Shown here one piece after another: positions 10,991-22,101 of a stretch of DNA of 64,000 nt. The stretch covers positions 29,608,070-29,672,069 of the forward strand of contig NC_080050.1 in the NCBI RefSeq assembly GCF_026212465.1, in the 5' to 3' direction. Within the stretch, counting starts at the first letter, position 1; each line of letters starts with the position of its first letter. The DNA is from Amaranthus tricolor. Taxonomy: Eukaryota; Streptophyta; Magnoliopsida; Caryophyllales; Amaranthaceae. The translations under genes and the position numbers were made by a program. The notes below the pieces were generated by a model. It had not been told where the DNA came from. It saw nothing but the letters and a program-made list of their open reading frames with translations, and made no database searches.

Positions 10991-12784
10991 AGTTTATGCT
11001 ACTGAGAAGTGTGCCTAAGTTAAGTTACCTCAAGGGGTATTACAGACTATGGTCACACTCACCCTAAGATAGATAAGCTTTATAAGGTCGTGCGTTAGGT
11101 ATTCTGTTAATGCCTTGGTCGAGTTGAACTATGTGTGTTTTGCAAGAGTTTATGTTTGAAAGAAGGAGCGCGAAGACCTGCATTCTACCTAAGAGCACAT
11201 GGTTCGGGTTGGAAAGCACGTAATGAAATTAAGAAGTATAAGTGGCCGATAAACGGTTACTATCTGTGCTTGCGTTTTATGAAATCACCTTATTCTGTTT
11301 TATGATATAATGCTATCTAGTAGTAGGCCTTATTATATTTGATGCTAGTTACTGACGTGTACGTGTTTGTGTTTATGTTTGATTGTTGATGACTTTCTAT
11401 GATTGTCCTGCTATGACGCATTGGCCTTTGGTCTAATGTCGAGCAGCAGGAGGATCATAGACAGGCATAGCAGGTACTGGAGCTTCCTATGTGTTGCATT
11501 GCATTTGGGAAAAGTGATGAGGGCGAAGCATAACCTGTGTCCTTACCGCTATCTTTCGATTTTGTATCTCTTGTTATCTTTTGTAAATTTTGATTGTATA
11601 TGTTTTGTTATGAGGCCTTGTGTCCTCCCACGTGTATTTGTATTTCCGCTGCGTAGTCTATAACACTGGAGGATTTTAAGGAGTTAAGTCTTTTTAAAAC
11701 GCAAACGTCGACACTGGAACCACGATCTATGCTTGGCATGTTGATTTGAGAAGCCGGCGACGAATTATTCCGCCGTGACATAGCTTCGATAGGTCGATGG
11801 TGCCTTTACCTTATTAACTTCTTAATTAACTTTTGTTTTCTACAAAGGCGCACAGTTTTAAGGCAGATGCTGCCAAATTTTCCACTCACCTTTTTAAAAT
11901 TAATATTTAACGTTTACATAAATTCTTTTCCCTTTTCTTTTATGTAACACCCGAATTTCCTCTCGTCCCTTACGGTTTTGGTTTCGTTAAAGGGTCGGAA
12001 ATTCAGGGGTGTTACAATTTTAAGCAATTGAACGTCAAAACGCGTTTTTATATTTTTTGAACTGGCTATTTGCTGCGAGCTTCTTAAAAAACCGCAGCAA
12101 ATAAGCATTATTTGCTGCGGTTCTAAGAAGCCTGCAGCAAATAACTATTTAAAAAAAAAAAAAAATTTATAACTTATTTGCTGCGGTTTAACTAAAACCG
12201 CAGCAAATAATGCTTATTTTTTTTTTATTTTTTTTATTATTTCGTTTGATAAGCACTTATTTGCTGCGGGCTTAATAAAACCACAGCAAATAATGCTTAT
12301 TTGCTGCGGTCATAATGAAAATCGCAGCATTTGTATTATATATTGTTTTTTCTTTTTTTTTTTTGCTATTTAATGCTGCGTATAAAGAAAACCGCAGCAA
12401 ATGACACGCAGCAAATGATGTTTTTTCCACTAGTGAAACCAAACTAAAAAATTTATAATAAAAAGATACCTTAATAAGTTGTAGATCAACAAGAAGTAGT
12501 AAATTGCAAGTTTATGAACCTGCATTTTATGTGAAAGTTGATGAAGAATTTGTGAACCCTAATTTTTCGAAAAAAGGAAAAAAAAATACAAAAAATAGTA
12601 CCTTAAGTGAATGTCGGAAGATGACAGAACTAATTAGTAGTAGAAACTTGGAATTTGATGAGATTAATTGAAGGATTGAAGTTGATTTTAATGGTGGAAA
12701 GAAGAGGGAGATTTCATGGGTTAGGTCGCTGATACGAAATCGGGTGAAATGAGGAAGGAGGAAGAAGGCTGTTGTATTTAGGCA

Positions 12785-13027
12785 GGCCTGAAGTCGTTAG
12801 TAACAGCGAAATAAGGGTTTGACCAGTCAACCTTTATTTCGCTGTTAGTAATAGCGACTTGAGGTTTGACTAAAATTTTGACCATTTCTTTTAACTCACT
12901 GTTAGTAAGTGCGAGTATACACCAAACCTAACTTTGGATCCAAGGACGATTATTTTGGAAATAAAATTTGAACGAAGCTTGTTTTTTGAATAAATTCATT
13001 AAAATATCTTATTTTTTTCAAATTTTC
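12785..13027 (-). repeat. Right terminal inverted repeat of MULE-1
   Basis: Reverse complement of the left TIR. It holds palindromes at about 12790-12810, 12836-12858 and 12896-12915, in the same order relative to the end as on the left, each diverged by one to three positions. Confidence 0.88.
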
Positions 13028-13038
13028 TGTGGATTTAG
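13028..13038. repeat. 11-bp target-site duplication, right side of MULE-1
   Basis: TGTGGATTTAG, identical to 815-825. Confidence 0.9.
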
Positions 13039-13392
13039 GACGCTTAAAATATTGGCCCATGATTTGAACTCTAACCCAACTATAGGCCCATCCTGAATCC
13101 ATCTCATGGCTATGTTGTTTGATAACAGCAACTCTTGCATATGGCCGTCTCACGCTAACATACGTCCGTATAAGTAGCTAAGATTTGAAAAAAAAAAAAT
13201 AAGTGACTTTATATTCAAAATGTTAATTTCATCATTCAACATAGGGTGAAAAAATACTAAACAATTAAAATTTAATATTTTAGCTCGTCTTATATGAGAT
13301 TGTCTCAACTCTCAACATAAGATGAATTCATACAATGAGCTTGTTTTCTAATTAATCACTCTAAATTGTAAGTGATTATTTTAACACACTAA

Positions 13393-14624
13393 GAGGTTGT
13401 TTGGTTTGATATTTTAGGGGGCAAGTAACGGATTCAATTACTTGATACCGTTTATTTAGTGTTTGTTTAAGAAGATGGGTAACAATTACCGTTACTCAGA
13501 GGTAACACATACCCCTAATTTGTTACCTCTCAAAATGTTGGAGAAACACTTTACGTTTCCGGATCTTTCTCCCTCAATCCTCATGTATTCTTTCATCTCA
13601 CTTGTATTTCTCAATTTTTCTCTCTTTCCTCTTAAAATCCGAATCTCATTCTTGGCTACTGATTATGCTCCACACAAACCAGGCCTCCACATCGAAAGCT
13701 AATCATCCAACCCGTTAGTAATTTTTATTGTTTGAGAAATTTAAAAAATTTCATTGTGAAAACTTAAGTGGAATGTTTTCCCATAATATTGCCAAAAAAA
13801 AAATATATTCCGACTTTGCTTGAAATGGAAAACTATTTCCCACATTACCATCCACGTAGGATAGATGTGAGAAATTTTTTTTTTCCTTTTTTTTAATAGA
13901 ACCGCTACCTGAAATGGCGGTTATGTTTAGGAAACTGAGTAAATCGCTAGATGAAATGGCGGTTTTATGTATATTATTTTTTATTTTTTTTTTTAAAAGT
14001 AAGAAAACCGCCACTTGAAGTGGCGGTTTTGTAGCAGTACAAAACATCAGGTCATATTATTTTTTATTTTTTTTTAAAAAAAAAATAGTAAGCAAACCGC
14101 CACTTCAAGTGGCGATTTTGTAGCAGTACAAAACAACAGGTCATATTAATTTTTTTTTAAATAAAAAATAAAAAAATAGTAAGCAAATCGCCACTTCAAG
14201 TGGCGGTTTTGTAGCAGTACAAAACAGCAGGTCATATTAATTTTATTATTTTTTTTTAAAATAGTAAACAAACCGCTACTTCATGTGGCGGTTTAGTGCT
14301 TAAGGCAAACCGCTAACCGCCATCTCAAGTGGCGGTTTTGTCTGAAAAATTATTAAAAAAAAAAAATTTCCACGTGAACGGTATTGTGGGAAATATTTTC
14401 CCACATAATGCAAAAAGTGGGAATTATTTTTTTTTTGGAGCAATATTATGAGAAAAGATTCAACTTATGTGACAAACCAAACGATAAGTGAGGGAAATGT
14501 AGACAAGTGTTTCCCTTACATTGTTATACCAAACAACATATAACCATAACCCTTACCTTTACCCTTACCCATCTTTATTAATTCCCTTTCCCTTACATTT
14601 TCTCTTTCCATACCAAACACCCCC
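13393..14624. mobile_element. PIF/Harbinger (Tourist-like) non-autonomous foldback element
   Basis: The left end GAGGTTGTTTGGT and the right end ACCAAACACCCCC are imperfect inverted repeats, flanked by TAA on both sides (13390-13392 and 14625-14627), the PIF/Harbinger target preference. A second pair of inverted segments lies further in (AAGTGGAATGTTTTCCCATAATATTGCC near 13766-13793 against 14433-14465). No transposase ORF is present. The centre holds a palindrome array listed separately. Superfamily assignment rests on the end motif and TSD only. Confidence 0.65.
13899..14341. repeat. Array of AACCGCC...GGCGGTT palindromes
   Basis: At least seven short inverted repeats of the form AACCGCCACTT-GA-AGTGGCGGTT occur. 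Those at about 14005, 14094, 14185 and 14270 lie within longer units of about 85-91 bp that share GTAGCAGTACAAAACA(N)CAGGTCATATTA and A/T-tracts. Earlier members at about 13900 and 13943 and a final double one at 14304-14341 are more diverged. Arm mutations are often matched by changes on the partner arm. Confidence 0.8.
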
Positions 14625-14627
14625 TAA

Positions 14628-15196
14628 ATGTACATGTTTCAGCCTAATAGAGATGCTCTCACAATGAGATTGTCTCATTTAAAAGTTTGTGTTAATATTT
14701 AAGTACAAATATAGAGCTTTAATTAATTTAATTGGATTATTTAACCCAAGTTAAAATGGCCTAAAATATAGAGCATCTTAAATGAGAATTCATGTTAACT
14801 ATCTCATGGCTATTATGTTCTAGTTTTGTTCAAAGCTGAAACCTTTATAAATAACATAATTCCAGAATAATTGGCTTTGATCATTGCCAATTGAATCATC
14901 ATTCACAGTCTATTTACATTAGTGGGTTTAATATTCATGTCATTCAATATGTTTAAATCTTATTTTTCTATGAATTCCAAGAACAATCCATACTCCTATA
15001 TATGTTTTAATAATATTTTCTAGTTAATACCCTTGATTTGTTATTTTCTATTATTCTTTTTAAGAGTCAGTTTATATCCCTTCAAAACTTATAATCTTAT
15101 TCACCCTCCATATCATTCTACAATCTCCACATAATCAAATTATTGTTCATTATGTATTTATTAGGTTTATAAATAACCATAACTTTTTTTTTTTAA

Positions 15197-15269
<73 letters not shown>

Positions 15270-15542
15270 TTAAAATAGAGCAAATGCACATTTCAACTCA
15301 TTACCACTAGTATTTTAAAACAAACTAAAAAATTGCATCAAAAGGAAAAAAAGTATAAAGAATGAATATTCACATATTCACATGCATTGGTCCCTATAGA
15401 AAGTGATTAAATTTACAATTCTAACCCTAAATCAACATTTTTTGTTCACCCAAGTTGCTTATAACATCCTACTACTTTAAACAAAAACATACATAAACAT
15501 ACAAATCTATAATCAACATACATTCCTCTCCCCTTCTCAAAA
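14628..15542. other. Intergenic AT-rich DNA with (TA)n tract
   Basis: No coding signal. An uninterrupted (TA) run of about 66 bp occupies 15202-15268. The last 250 bp would contain the promoter of the Ser-rich gene, but no convincing TATA box stands out. Confidence 0.5.
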
Positions 15543-15601
15543 ATGTCATCTAAATCTCCATCATCATCATCATCATCATCAATCAAATCATCCACATTCC
15601 T

Positions 15602-15635
<34 letters not shown>

Positions 15636-15995
15636 ACATCTTTATCCATAGATCATCATACTTGTTCATCAAAAAACAATACTAAAGATGATCAAGAAGA
15701 AGAACAAATTAACTCTATACTAACAGTATCAAAATCAAAATCAGATAGACTTTTGGGGAAATTCTTTGATGCATTAGAGTATGATTTTGATTATGATAGA
15801 AGTAGCATATGGTCTCCTCCTATTCGTAGAAGTGTATTCTTGACTTCTCCTGGAATTATTGTTTCTTCTGATGATTATAATTATATGATTCATAAACTTG
15901 ATCATACTTCTCCTAAGAAAAACAACAACAAATACAAGAAGTGCTTTACTTTTAGCTCTTGCAGAAGGTTTTTCTTGTCTTGCTTCAATGTATGA
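15543..15995 (+). CDS. Small Ser-rich plant-specific protein, function unknown
   Basis: A 150-codon ORF. Residues about 5-35 are a poly-Ser stretch encoded by (TCA)n/(TCC)n, effectively a coding microsatellite. Then comes an acidic segment (DDQEEEQ), a conserved-looking core LLGKFFDALEYDFDYDRS-SIWSPPIRRSVFLTSPG (residues about 70-105), and a Cys/Phe-rich end (CFTFSSCRRFFLSCFNV). The FDYDRS-WSPP-RR pattern is reminiscent of a family of small uncharacterised plant proteins with a conserved FDYE-WSP motif, but no function can be given. The ATG at 15543 is the first in frame. An alternative last exon is possible: the codons CFN are followed by GTATGA, a fair donor, and a CAG acceptor near 18198 would add VFWCY and a stop. 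No signal peptide or membrane segment is seen. Confidence 0.65.
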
Positions 15996-16989
15996 CTTCT
16001 TCATCCCTCTTTTTACTAATTTTTTATGTTTTCAGTCCTTTCGAATTTGTTACTACGTAAAATATTAATTTTTGTGTGAAACGGTCTTATCGTGAGATAC
16101 TTTTTATACATAGGCTGAATAGCCTAATTAATACAATTCATTATCAGTATATGAGCTCCTTATTTTGAGGCTGTCTCTCGGAAAAACGGTTTTTTCGCAA
16201 TTTTTTGTATGAAATGACCTTATCATGTGATGTGTTTTATATGGGTTAAATTGTTCACCTAATATAAATTATAAACATATAGAGTTTTTGTTTTGACGTC
16301 GTCTCACCGAAAAAGGATATTAATATTAATTACTTGCACATATTCCTATTTAAGTTTGTCTCTCATTAAATCTAGCTTATTTTTGCAACGTAATTTATTT
16401 ATTTTATCACTTCATTTAATTTTTTTTCTTTAAATTGTATTTTGTTTTATTCTACAACTACAAATTAATATTACAACTCTAAAAAAATATTTTATTTTTA
16501 CGGAGATAGAGTAAGTAATTTGTATAGCAAAAAATTTATATTATTACATAAAATAAAATTAAGTTGAGAAGTTATTAGATCATGCATTGATGAGACTAGT
16601 TAATTTTTTCAATTTTATCATCATCAACACAATTCGTAGTGTTATAAATATACCATTTCTCTTTATTTAAGTATAATGTAAATAAATGAGGATTGGTTCT
16701 TGTCTACGTAATGTAAATAAATGAGAATAGCGTCTTGTTTATGTTAGAGCAAATATCGTATTATTTGGACAAGGTATTAGGATTTAATATCATCTTGTCC
16801 TAAAGCCCTCTTTTTCACTTAGTCTATCTTATAATTAAAAAAATATTTTTAAATAAATATTTTAAACCTTTATTATAATGAGATTTATGATTTAGCTTAG
16901 TGTTTAAAGGCTTTTCCTTTACTTGTGATGATGTTTATCTCAATTTCTGACTGTCTAAAAAAATTATTTCTATCTCGCAAGAAATTCTT

Positions 16990-17075
<86 letters not shown>

Positions 17076-19439
17076 TCGTTATTTTAATAAAAAGTATTTT
17101 TGAACTCAATTAACGAAATATTTAATTTATATTTTAATTTGATTCAAAATAAACTATTGATTAAATTACTATACATTGATGTACTTCTCTTTGTGTTATT
17201 ATAATTCTTGAATTTAACTTTTATAAAGCTCGTATGATTTGTGAAATATTTGATTCTTAATGTTATACATATTGTCTCTTAAAGTTCGTTTATTACTCCA
17301 AAGTTATTGTCTCAATTCACTTGATTTTTATCAAATTAAAGATGATTAACAAATATTGCATTACAAGTATGTCGTCTATTTATTAAATTTTAATGCTTTA
17401 ATTTGCCTTTTTACTATATAATTTTTTCCCCTTTACAATTTCAGTCGATTAAAGTATAATCATTATGAATGTCTTTTGTAAAATGTATTTTGATTGAAAA
17501 AACTTTTTAAGATTATACATCAAGTTTTGAAGTAGCTAAAAGTATATGGAATTAAAATATTACTGTATCTATCCTATCATTATTTGTCCATTTATTTATT
17601 TAAAATATAAATATCACTATATTAGTCACTATCTCCGATCATTTGGGTTTGCTAGCTCCATATGACGACTCAAAAAAAATTCTCATATATTTGAGTCATA
17701 TACTGTAAACTCAAAAGAAGAAGAGTACATTATTGTACATAGTAAATGACGATGTATTCTTATGTATCAATTAATTTTTAAAGCCGTATATACAACTCTT
17801 CAATAAAAATCAAATTTATACGGAAATATTTTCAAGATTTTTTATAAGTACGTAAAAATGTACTATAATTTTTACCGCCATCTGAATTACGACTTTGTGA
17901 AATTACTACACAATACTATCTCTTTTTTTTGTCCATATTTAACAATTTATTTAATTTTAAAATTTCTTCTCCTATCAATATGATATATTTTTTCTAAAAA
18001 AAGGAATAAAAAATCAAATTGCTAATTATAAAAAGTAACTAAACATAAGTTCCTTTAGTTATTTCCAAGGAATAATAATATTCCCAATATATTCTTTACT
18101 TTTGATATTAATTCCAATTAATTTGTTGTGGTAACTTTATAATAAAAGTATGAAAAAGAAAAATGGTTTAATTTATGGGTTTGTTTGTTTGTAACAGGTC
18201 TTTTGGTGCTATTAAGGAATATATTGGTTTGGTCCACTTCAACACTCTTTTGCTTACTGGGGTCTAAAGTAGTTGTATTTTGAATTTGAGTTGTATTTGT
18301 TTTATATTGTAACTTGCATTGTCTTTAATTTGTAGCAATTTAATGTATACCATCTTGTTTAATTTTTTTCTTTAAATCAGAGTGATAGTGAAATATCACT
18401 GAAGTAGTGCAATTTCAAAATTTTCTTCTATGTATTTTTGGAAGATATTAACAATGACAATTCATAGTAATGGTAATATACAAATTCTTAAATGAGACGG
18501 TTTAACAGTAAGATCATTTATATTGGGTTGATTTAATATATACACTTACAGTCTTAAGGTGATCACTTATAACCTTAAGTGCATCATCATCATTATCAAC
18601 CCAACATCCTCCACAAGTCGGGGTTGGGGTCGGGATCGGGGGAGAAAGATAGCGGACAGACCATACTCGTAGCCTTCCAAAGAAAAGACAAAGAGGATTA
18701 CGCGCACTAAAATAATCCCCCAAAATGATCACTTAGTCACTTACTATTTTAAAGTTGTCAATTATAACATTTATAAGTAATAAAAGATCACTTACAATCT
18801 TAAAGTTTTAGCTTTATAAATTGATGACGTTACTTGAGCACGAAATGCATTCTATTTATTTGAAGCGAAATAATGAGGTTGCAAAATGCAAACATTTATA
18901 AATGTAGTTTGTGGTTTGTGGTTACGAATCCTTACAACAATGATAAGTCTTAAATAGGCTTAATTTACTTAAGTCACTTGATTTAACTGTTTAATCGAAA
19001 GGTTCACACGGATTAATTTATATTTGAGATTTTATTCTTAATTTACCAGTTATGATATAAACAAGTGGAATCTTGTTTGTTCCATATTCATGTAAATTTT
19101 ACTAATATTAACTTATTATAATTTTTAATTGCACGGAAATAGCGATATTTAGAATTTAATATGTGAATTTGTAACCTTTTAAAAACTAAATGAGATAATA
19201 ACAATAAATAAGAAGGAAATTAATTTAAAATACCTTATGGATGTCATTATTATAATTATATACAAAAACTTGTAAAGTGAAACTCATTAATCATTATTCA
19301 CAACCATAGGCAGCGTACTCATCAATACATTCATTCATTCAAGTGCAAGCACTTGTAATTAACTGGCCATTAAAAGTGTAATTATGTGTCTAAATAATGA
19401 TTTAGGTCTTAATCTAAAGAACTCTTCAAAGCCACCATT
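15996..19439. other. Non-coding AT-rich region, possible long 3' intron
   Basis: No ORF of interest. It contains an (AT)n run of about 77 bp (16996-17073), A/T homopolymers and fragments with GAGACGGT-like motifs (near 16080, 16300 and 18492). If the alternative splice of the Ser-rich gene is used, 15988-18197 would be an intron and about 18198-18370 the last exon. The latter contains GTAATTT-type AT-rich sequence that could serve for 3' end formation. Confidence 0.4.
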
Positions 19440-19735
19440 TAATCTTGGAAAAATTAATATTAATAATTCAATTTTTCATTCATTTGCTGTGAATAATTTC
19501 ACATTTGAATTATTTTTTAATAATTAACCTTTGTCCTTAGTTTACTATCAGCACACCATTTTATTTTATAATAATCCAATATTTACTCTTAGTTTGCTAT
19601 CAGCATACCCTATTAATATGCTGACAACAAAGTAAGGCAAAGGTTGAATTATTAAAAAATAATTCAAAATTAAAATTATTCATAGCGAATTAATGAAAGG
19701 TTGTATTATTCATTTCAAATTTTCCTTTAATCTTT
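19440..19735. mobile_element. MITE with about 110-bp inverted arms
   Basis: The left arm (about 19450-19555) contains TTGAATTATTTTTTAATAATT and ACCTTTGTCCTTAGTTTACTATCAGC. The right arm (about 19620-19735) is its complement (GCTGACAACAAAGTAAGGCAAAGGTT...). The whole sequence folds on itself with a loop near 19560-19615. TSD and superfamily are not resolved. Confidence 0.65.
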
Positions 19736-20682
19736 ACTTAATAGGGAGATATTTGGCACTTAATAATATTAACCAGTCCTTTTGAATTAGAATCAAAGAG
19801 AAAATATTGTGGATAGTTAGTAATGAATGAAGAGAGAAAATTAATTGTGCAGATGAAATCAAAAGAAAGTTAAAATACCAAGATAAGACTAGAAGAAAGT
19901 GCTGAATTTATTTCTAAATACAAAAATGATGTAAAATAGGCGAAAAAAACCCAAAATAGCAAATAATACACGTTACATTAAGATTAAAGTCAAGTGCCCA
20001 AAAATACATTACTATATATCCTCGTCCATCACAAATCTCAATCTAGACTCAAACTAAGCTAAGCTATGCTTGATCACTCGGACCTTTAATTAATTTCTTT
20101 GACCAAAGTTCAACACGTCTCATGTAATTAACAAAGTAAAAGTCTTGTATAGATTTAGTCCACACTATATTAGTGTGCATCAATTTAATAGTAACAAATG
20201 TTTTCCAATAATTATAATTATCAAGTAAAAATGTTTATTATTTTAACATATTTAAAATTAACACGTACTAAAATAGCGTAGATCAGATCCGCACACAACT
20301 TTCTCATGGACAAATGGATCCCTAGGGACTGGCCGCAGATCAGGAATCAGGACCACGCAAAAGCACATCGCGCGGCAGAATGGCAGATGCTATGAACTGT
20401 ATTTGTCTATTTGGTGGAAATGAGATGAGATGAGATCCCTTTGGTTTGGATTTTGGAATATTCAAATTCTGAATTCAAGTTAATGCAATGTAATTATCCC
20501 CCCAATAAAAAGTATTGAAATCTTCTTAGAAATAATAGCCACCTACTACTCTAAGAGTGGCTATCCATCATTTTCTTAAAGGTAATATGTAGGAATATTC
20601 AAATTTGGTTCATTTTATTTTTCCTACCTTTTTAGATACTTCTATATACCTGTCTTTTTACCTAAAGCAATATTCTCTATAC

Positions 20683-20722
<40 letters not shown>

Positions 20723-21059
20723 GATACAAATAAGTGTAAGTAGTTAGGGTTGAACAAAACTATGTGATTGACAGTTAAAGTGTTAAATGAATCTAGTTTT
20801 CACTCTCTATGGTAGTTTATTTGAGGCTCTTTAATACTTAACATTTATTAGACCTGACATTTTATATATTGTCCATCATGTTTGTTTATTTTTATATGAT
20901 CTAAAAGTTGAACATATGACATGTCTTACATCGATATTTGATATATTCATGAAACTATTGATTTTGGTCAACATCTATAAAAACCATCTCTTACTTCTCT
21001 ATTACCTTATTCTGTTTGTGAATTGCCACACACTCATCAGTCGTCACTCTATTTTGGGG
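19736..21059. other. Non-coding region with (ATT)n microsatellite
   Basis: No gene seen. An (ATT)n tract lies at about 20686-20721. A short GC-richer patch at 20280-20400 stands out from its surroundings and may be a transposon fragment, but nothing is recognisable in it. Confidence 0.4.
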
Positions 21060-21920
21060 TACCGTGTATTTTTTGTCGGTGAAAACGATGCTATATTAGA
21101 GTTCGAACAATGTGTTTCAAACTCCAATATTGCCAAGATCGAATGTATAAGGTTTAGTGAGAAACAAATTACGCTATCAATGATATCGATGTTTGTAGGA
21201 GAAAGTAAGGCAATAAAACGACACAAAGATTTAACGAGGTTCACCCAACTAAGGCTACGTCCTCCGGTGTGTAGTATCTCTTATATTATCAAAGGAGTTC
21301 AAAGAACTCTCAAATATGGAGAATTACAATAGAGAAGAGATATAGGCTAGTGTTTGGCTTGGGGTGTATTTTGTGGATATGGATGTTTACAATGTGAATG
21401 AGAGCTCTCTATTTATAGGAGAGATCTCACTAAGTAACATTAAGTACATTAAAACTATGAATAAATGATAATGAAATATCTCCAAGAACTTGAAGAGTCA
21501 AAAACAGCATCTTAGGAGCATCAGAGACATCGCTCGACCAAAGCAGAGGCTCGCTCGATCGAGCAACCTGGTCGAGCGGACTACAGGAAGTTTCTGGTTG
21601 CATTCTGTCTGCTCGCTCGACCCATTCTGAAGCTCGCTTGGTCGAGCGAGCTGGTTGAGCGGCACTTCAGATGGCTTCTGACAGTATTGCTCAACTTGCA
21701 TAGTAGAGCATCTTGAATTAAACCTTTGAACTTCTTCATTTAGGTCCTATAACTCCCATGATTAACTCATTAATTCATACTTTAATCATCATCATAAACC
21801 ACAATCATCAAGACTCATCTTAATACACCCATTCATGACATACTTATGGGATTCCATCCTAAGAGTCACCACATGAATGCACCCATCAAATGTGCACTCA
21901 AGTCACACCATTCATAACAG
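21060..21920. mobile_element. LTR-like retrotransposon fragment (boundaries unresolved)
   Basis: The segment has features often seen in plant Copia LTRs: AACGAGGTTCACCCAACTAAGGCTACGTCC (21236-21265), a CTATTTATAGGAGAGATC TATA region (about 21409-21428), and a block of CTCGCTCGATCGAGC-type palindromes (21530-21662). It directly abuts a Copia RNase H relic at 21923, so it may be a solo LTR inserted into that gene. No clean TG...CA ends with a matching TSD could be found. Confidence 0.45.
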
Positions 21921-21922
21921 CC

Positions 21923-22101
21923 GATAATCTTATGTGTTGGTCTTCCAAAAGACAACTCTCTTTATCTAAGTGCAGTGCTGAGACTAAATACAAAGTTGTA
22001 GCTAATGTTGTCACTTAATCATGTTGAATCCACAACTTGTTGCTCGAATTAGGTTGCTCTATCACTAAAGTAACCATTTCCTATTGTGATAATGTTATTG
22101 C
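21923..22101 (+). pseudogene. Copia RNase H relic
   Basis: Frame beginning at 21923 reads DNLMCWSSKRQLSLSKCSAE, then TKYKVVANVV, stop, and after another stop NLLLELGCSITKVTISYCDN-VIAIY. This matches the order of Copia RNase H landmarks (W-S-S-K-x-Q..S-S-A-E-A-E-Y..L-L-x-E-L-G..Y-C-D-N). Two in-frame stops show it is dead. Confidence 0.7.

Larger units (their letters stand above)
8415..12016 (+). mobile_element. Solo LTR, 3.6 kb, Gypsy (possibly Tekay/Del chromovirus) type
   Basis: Starts TGTAACACCCCGAG and ends GGGGTGTTACA, flanked by the 5-bp duplication ATTTT (8410-8414 and 12017-12021). No second copy, primer-binding site, gag or pol is present, so it is best read as a solo LTR left by LTR-LTR recombination. 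A TATAAAAA box (8750-8757) and a CT-rich leader downstream fit a U3/R boundary near 8.78 kb, leaving an unusually long R-U5. TGTAACACCCC...GGGTGTTACA ends and multi-kilobase LTRs are known in plant Tekay/Del elements. The lineage is an inference that needs comparison with full-length copies. Confidence 0.75.
6618..12435. mobile_element. Non-autonomous CACTA (En/Spm, CMC) element, itself interrupted by a solo LTR
   Basis: The ends are CACTAGTGGAAAAAA at 6618 and its complement TTTTTTCCACTAGTG ending at 12435, flanked by AAA on both sides (6615-6617 and 12436-12438), the 3-bp TSD of this superfamily. Both subterminal regions are packed with TTTGCTGCGG/CCGCAGCAAA motifs in direct and inverted orientation (6640-6832 and 12065-12415), several forming hairpins. 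Without the LTR insertion it was about 2.2 kb, and no transposase ORF is present, so it would depend on an autonomous partner. The TSD alone is weak in this A-rich DNA; the termini and subterminal repeats make the call. Confidence 0.85.
826..13027. mobile_element. Mutator-like element MULE-1 (12.2 kb, with nested CACTA and LTR insertions)
   Basis: Both ends begin GAAA(A)TTTGAAAAAA reading inward and match as long inverted repeats of about 230-240 bp, bounded by an exact 11-bp TSD. Cargo: a GRF zinc-finger ORF (+), a plant-mobile-domain gene (-) and a MUSTANG-like transposase (-). A CACTA element with its own 3-bp TSD occupies 6618-12435, so MULE-1 itself was about 6.4 kb when it inserted. The transposase and PMD genes both carry stops or frameshifts, so the copy cannot encode its own transposition machinery. 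The untouched TSD with degraded coding suggests moderate age. Confidence 0.9.

Noticed and set aside
13899..14341. Regular palindromes with about 85-91 bp spacing as a CRISPR-like array
   Set aside because: Plant nuclear setting, spacers themselves repeated and A/T-rich, array bounded by Harbinger-type ends; no cas genes.
16897..17113. ORFs made of Ile-Tyr repeats
   Set aside because: Pure translation of the (AT)n microsatellite.
20916..21332. 138-codon ORF
   Set aside because: Lies across the LTR-like segment; hydrophobic start and no recognised domain; more likely chance read-through of non-coding repeat.
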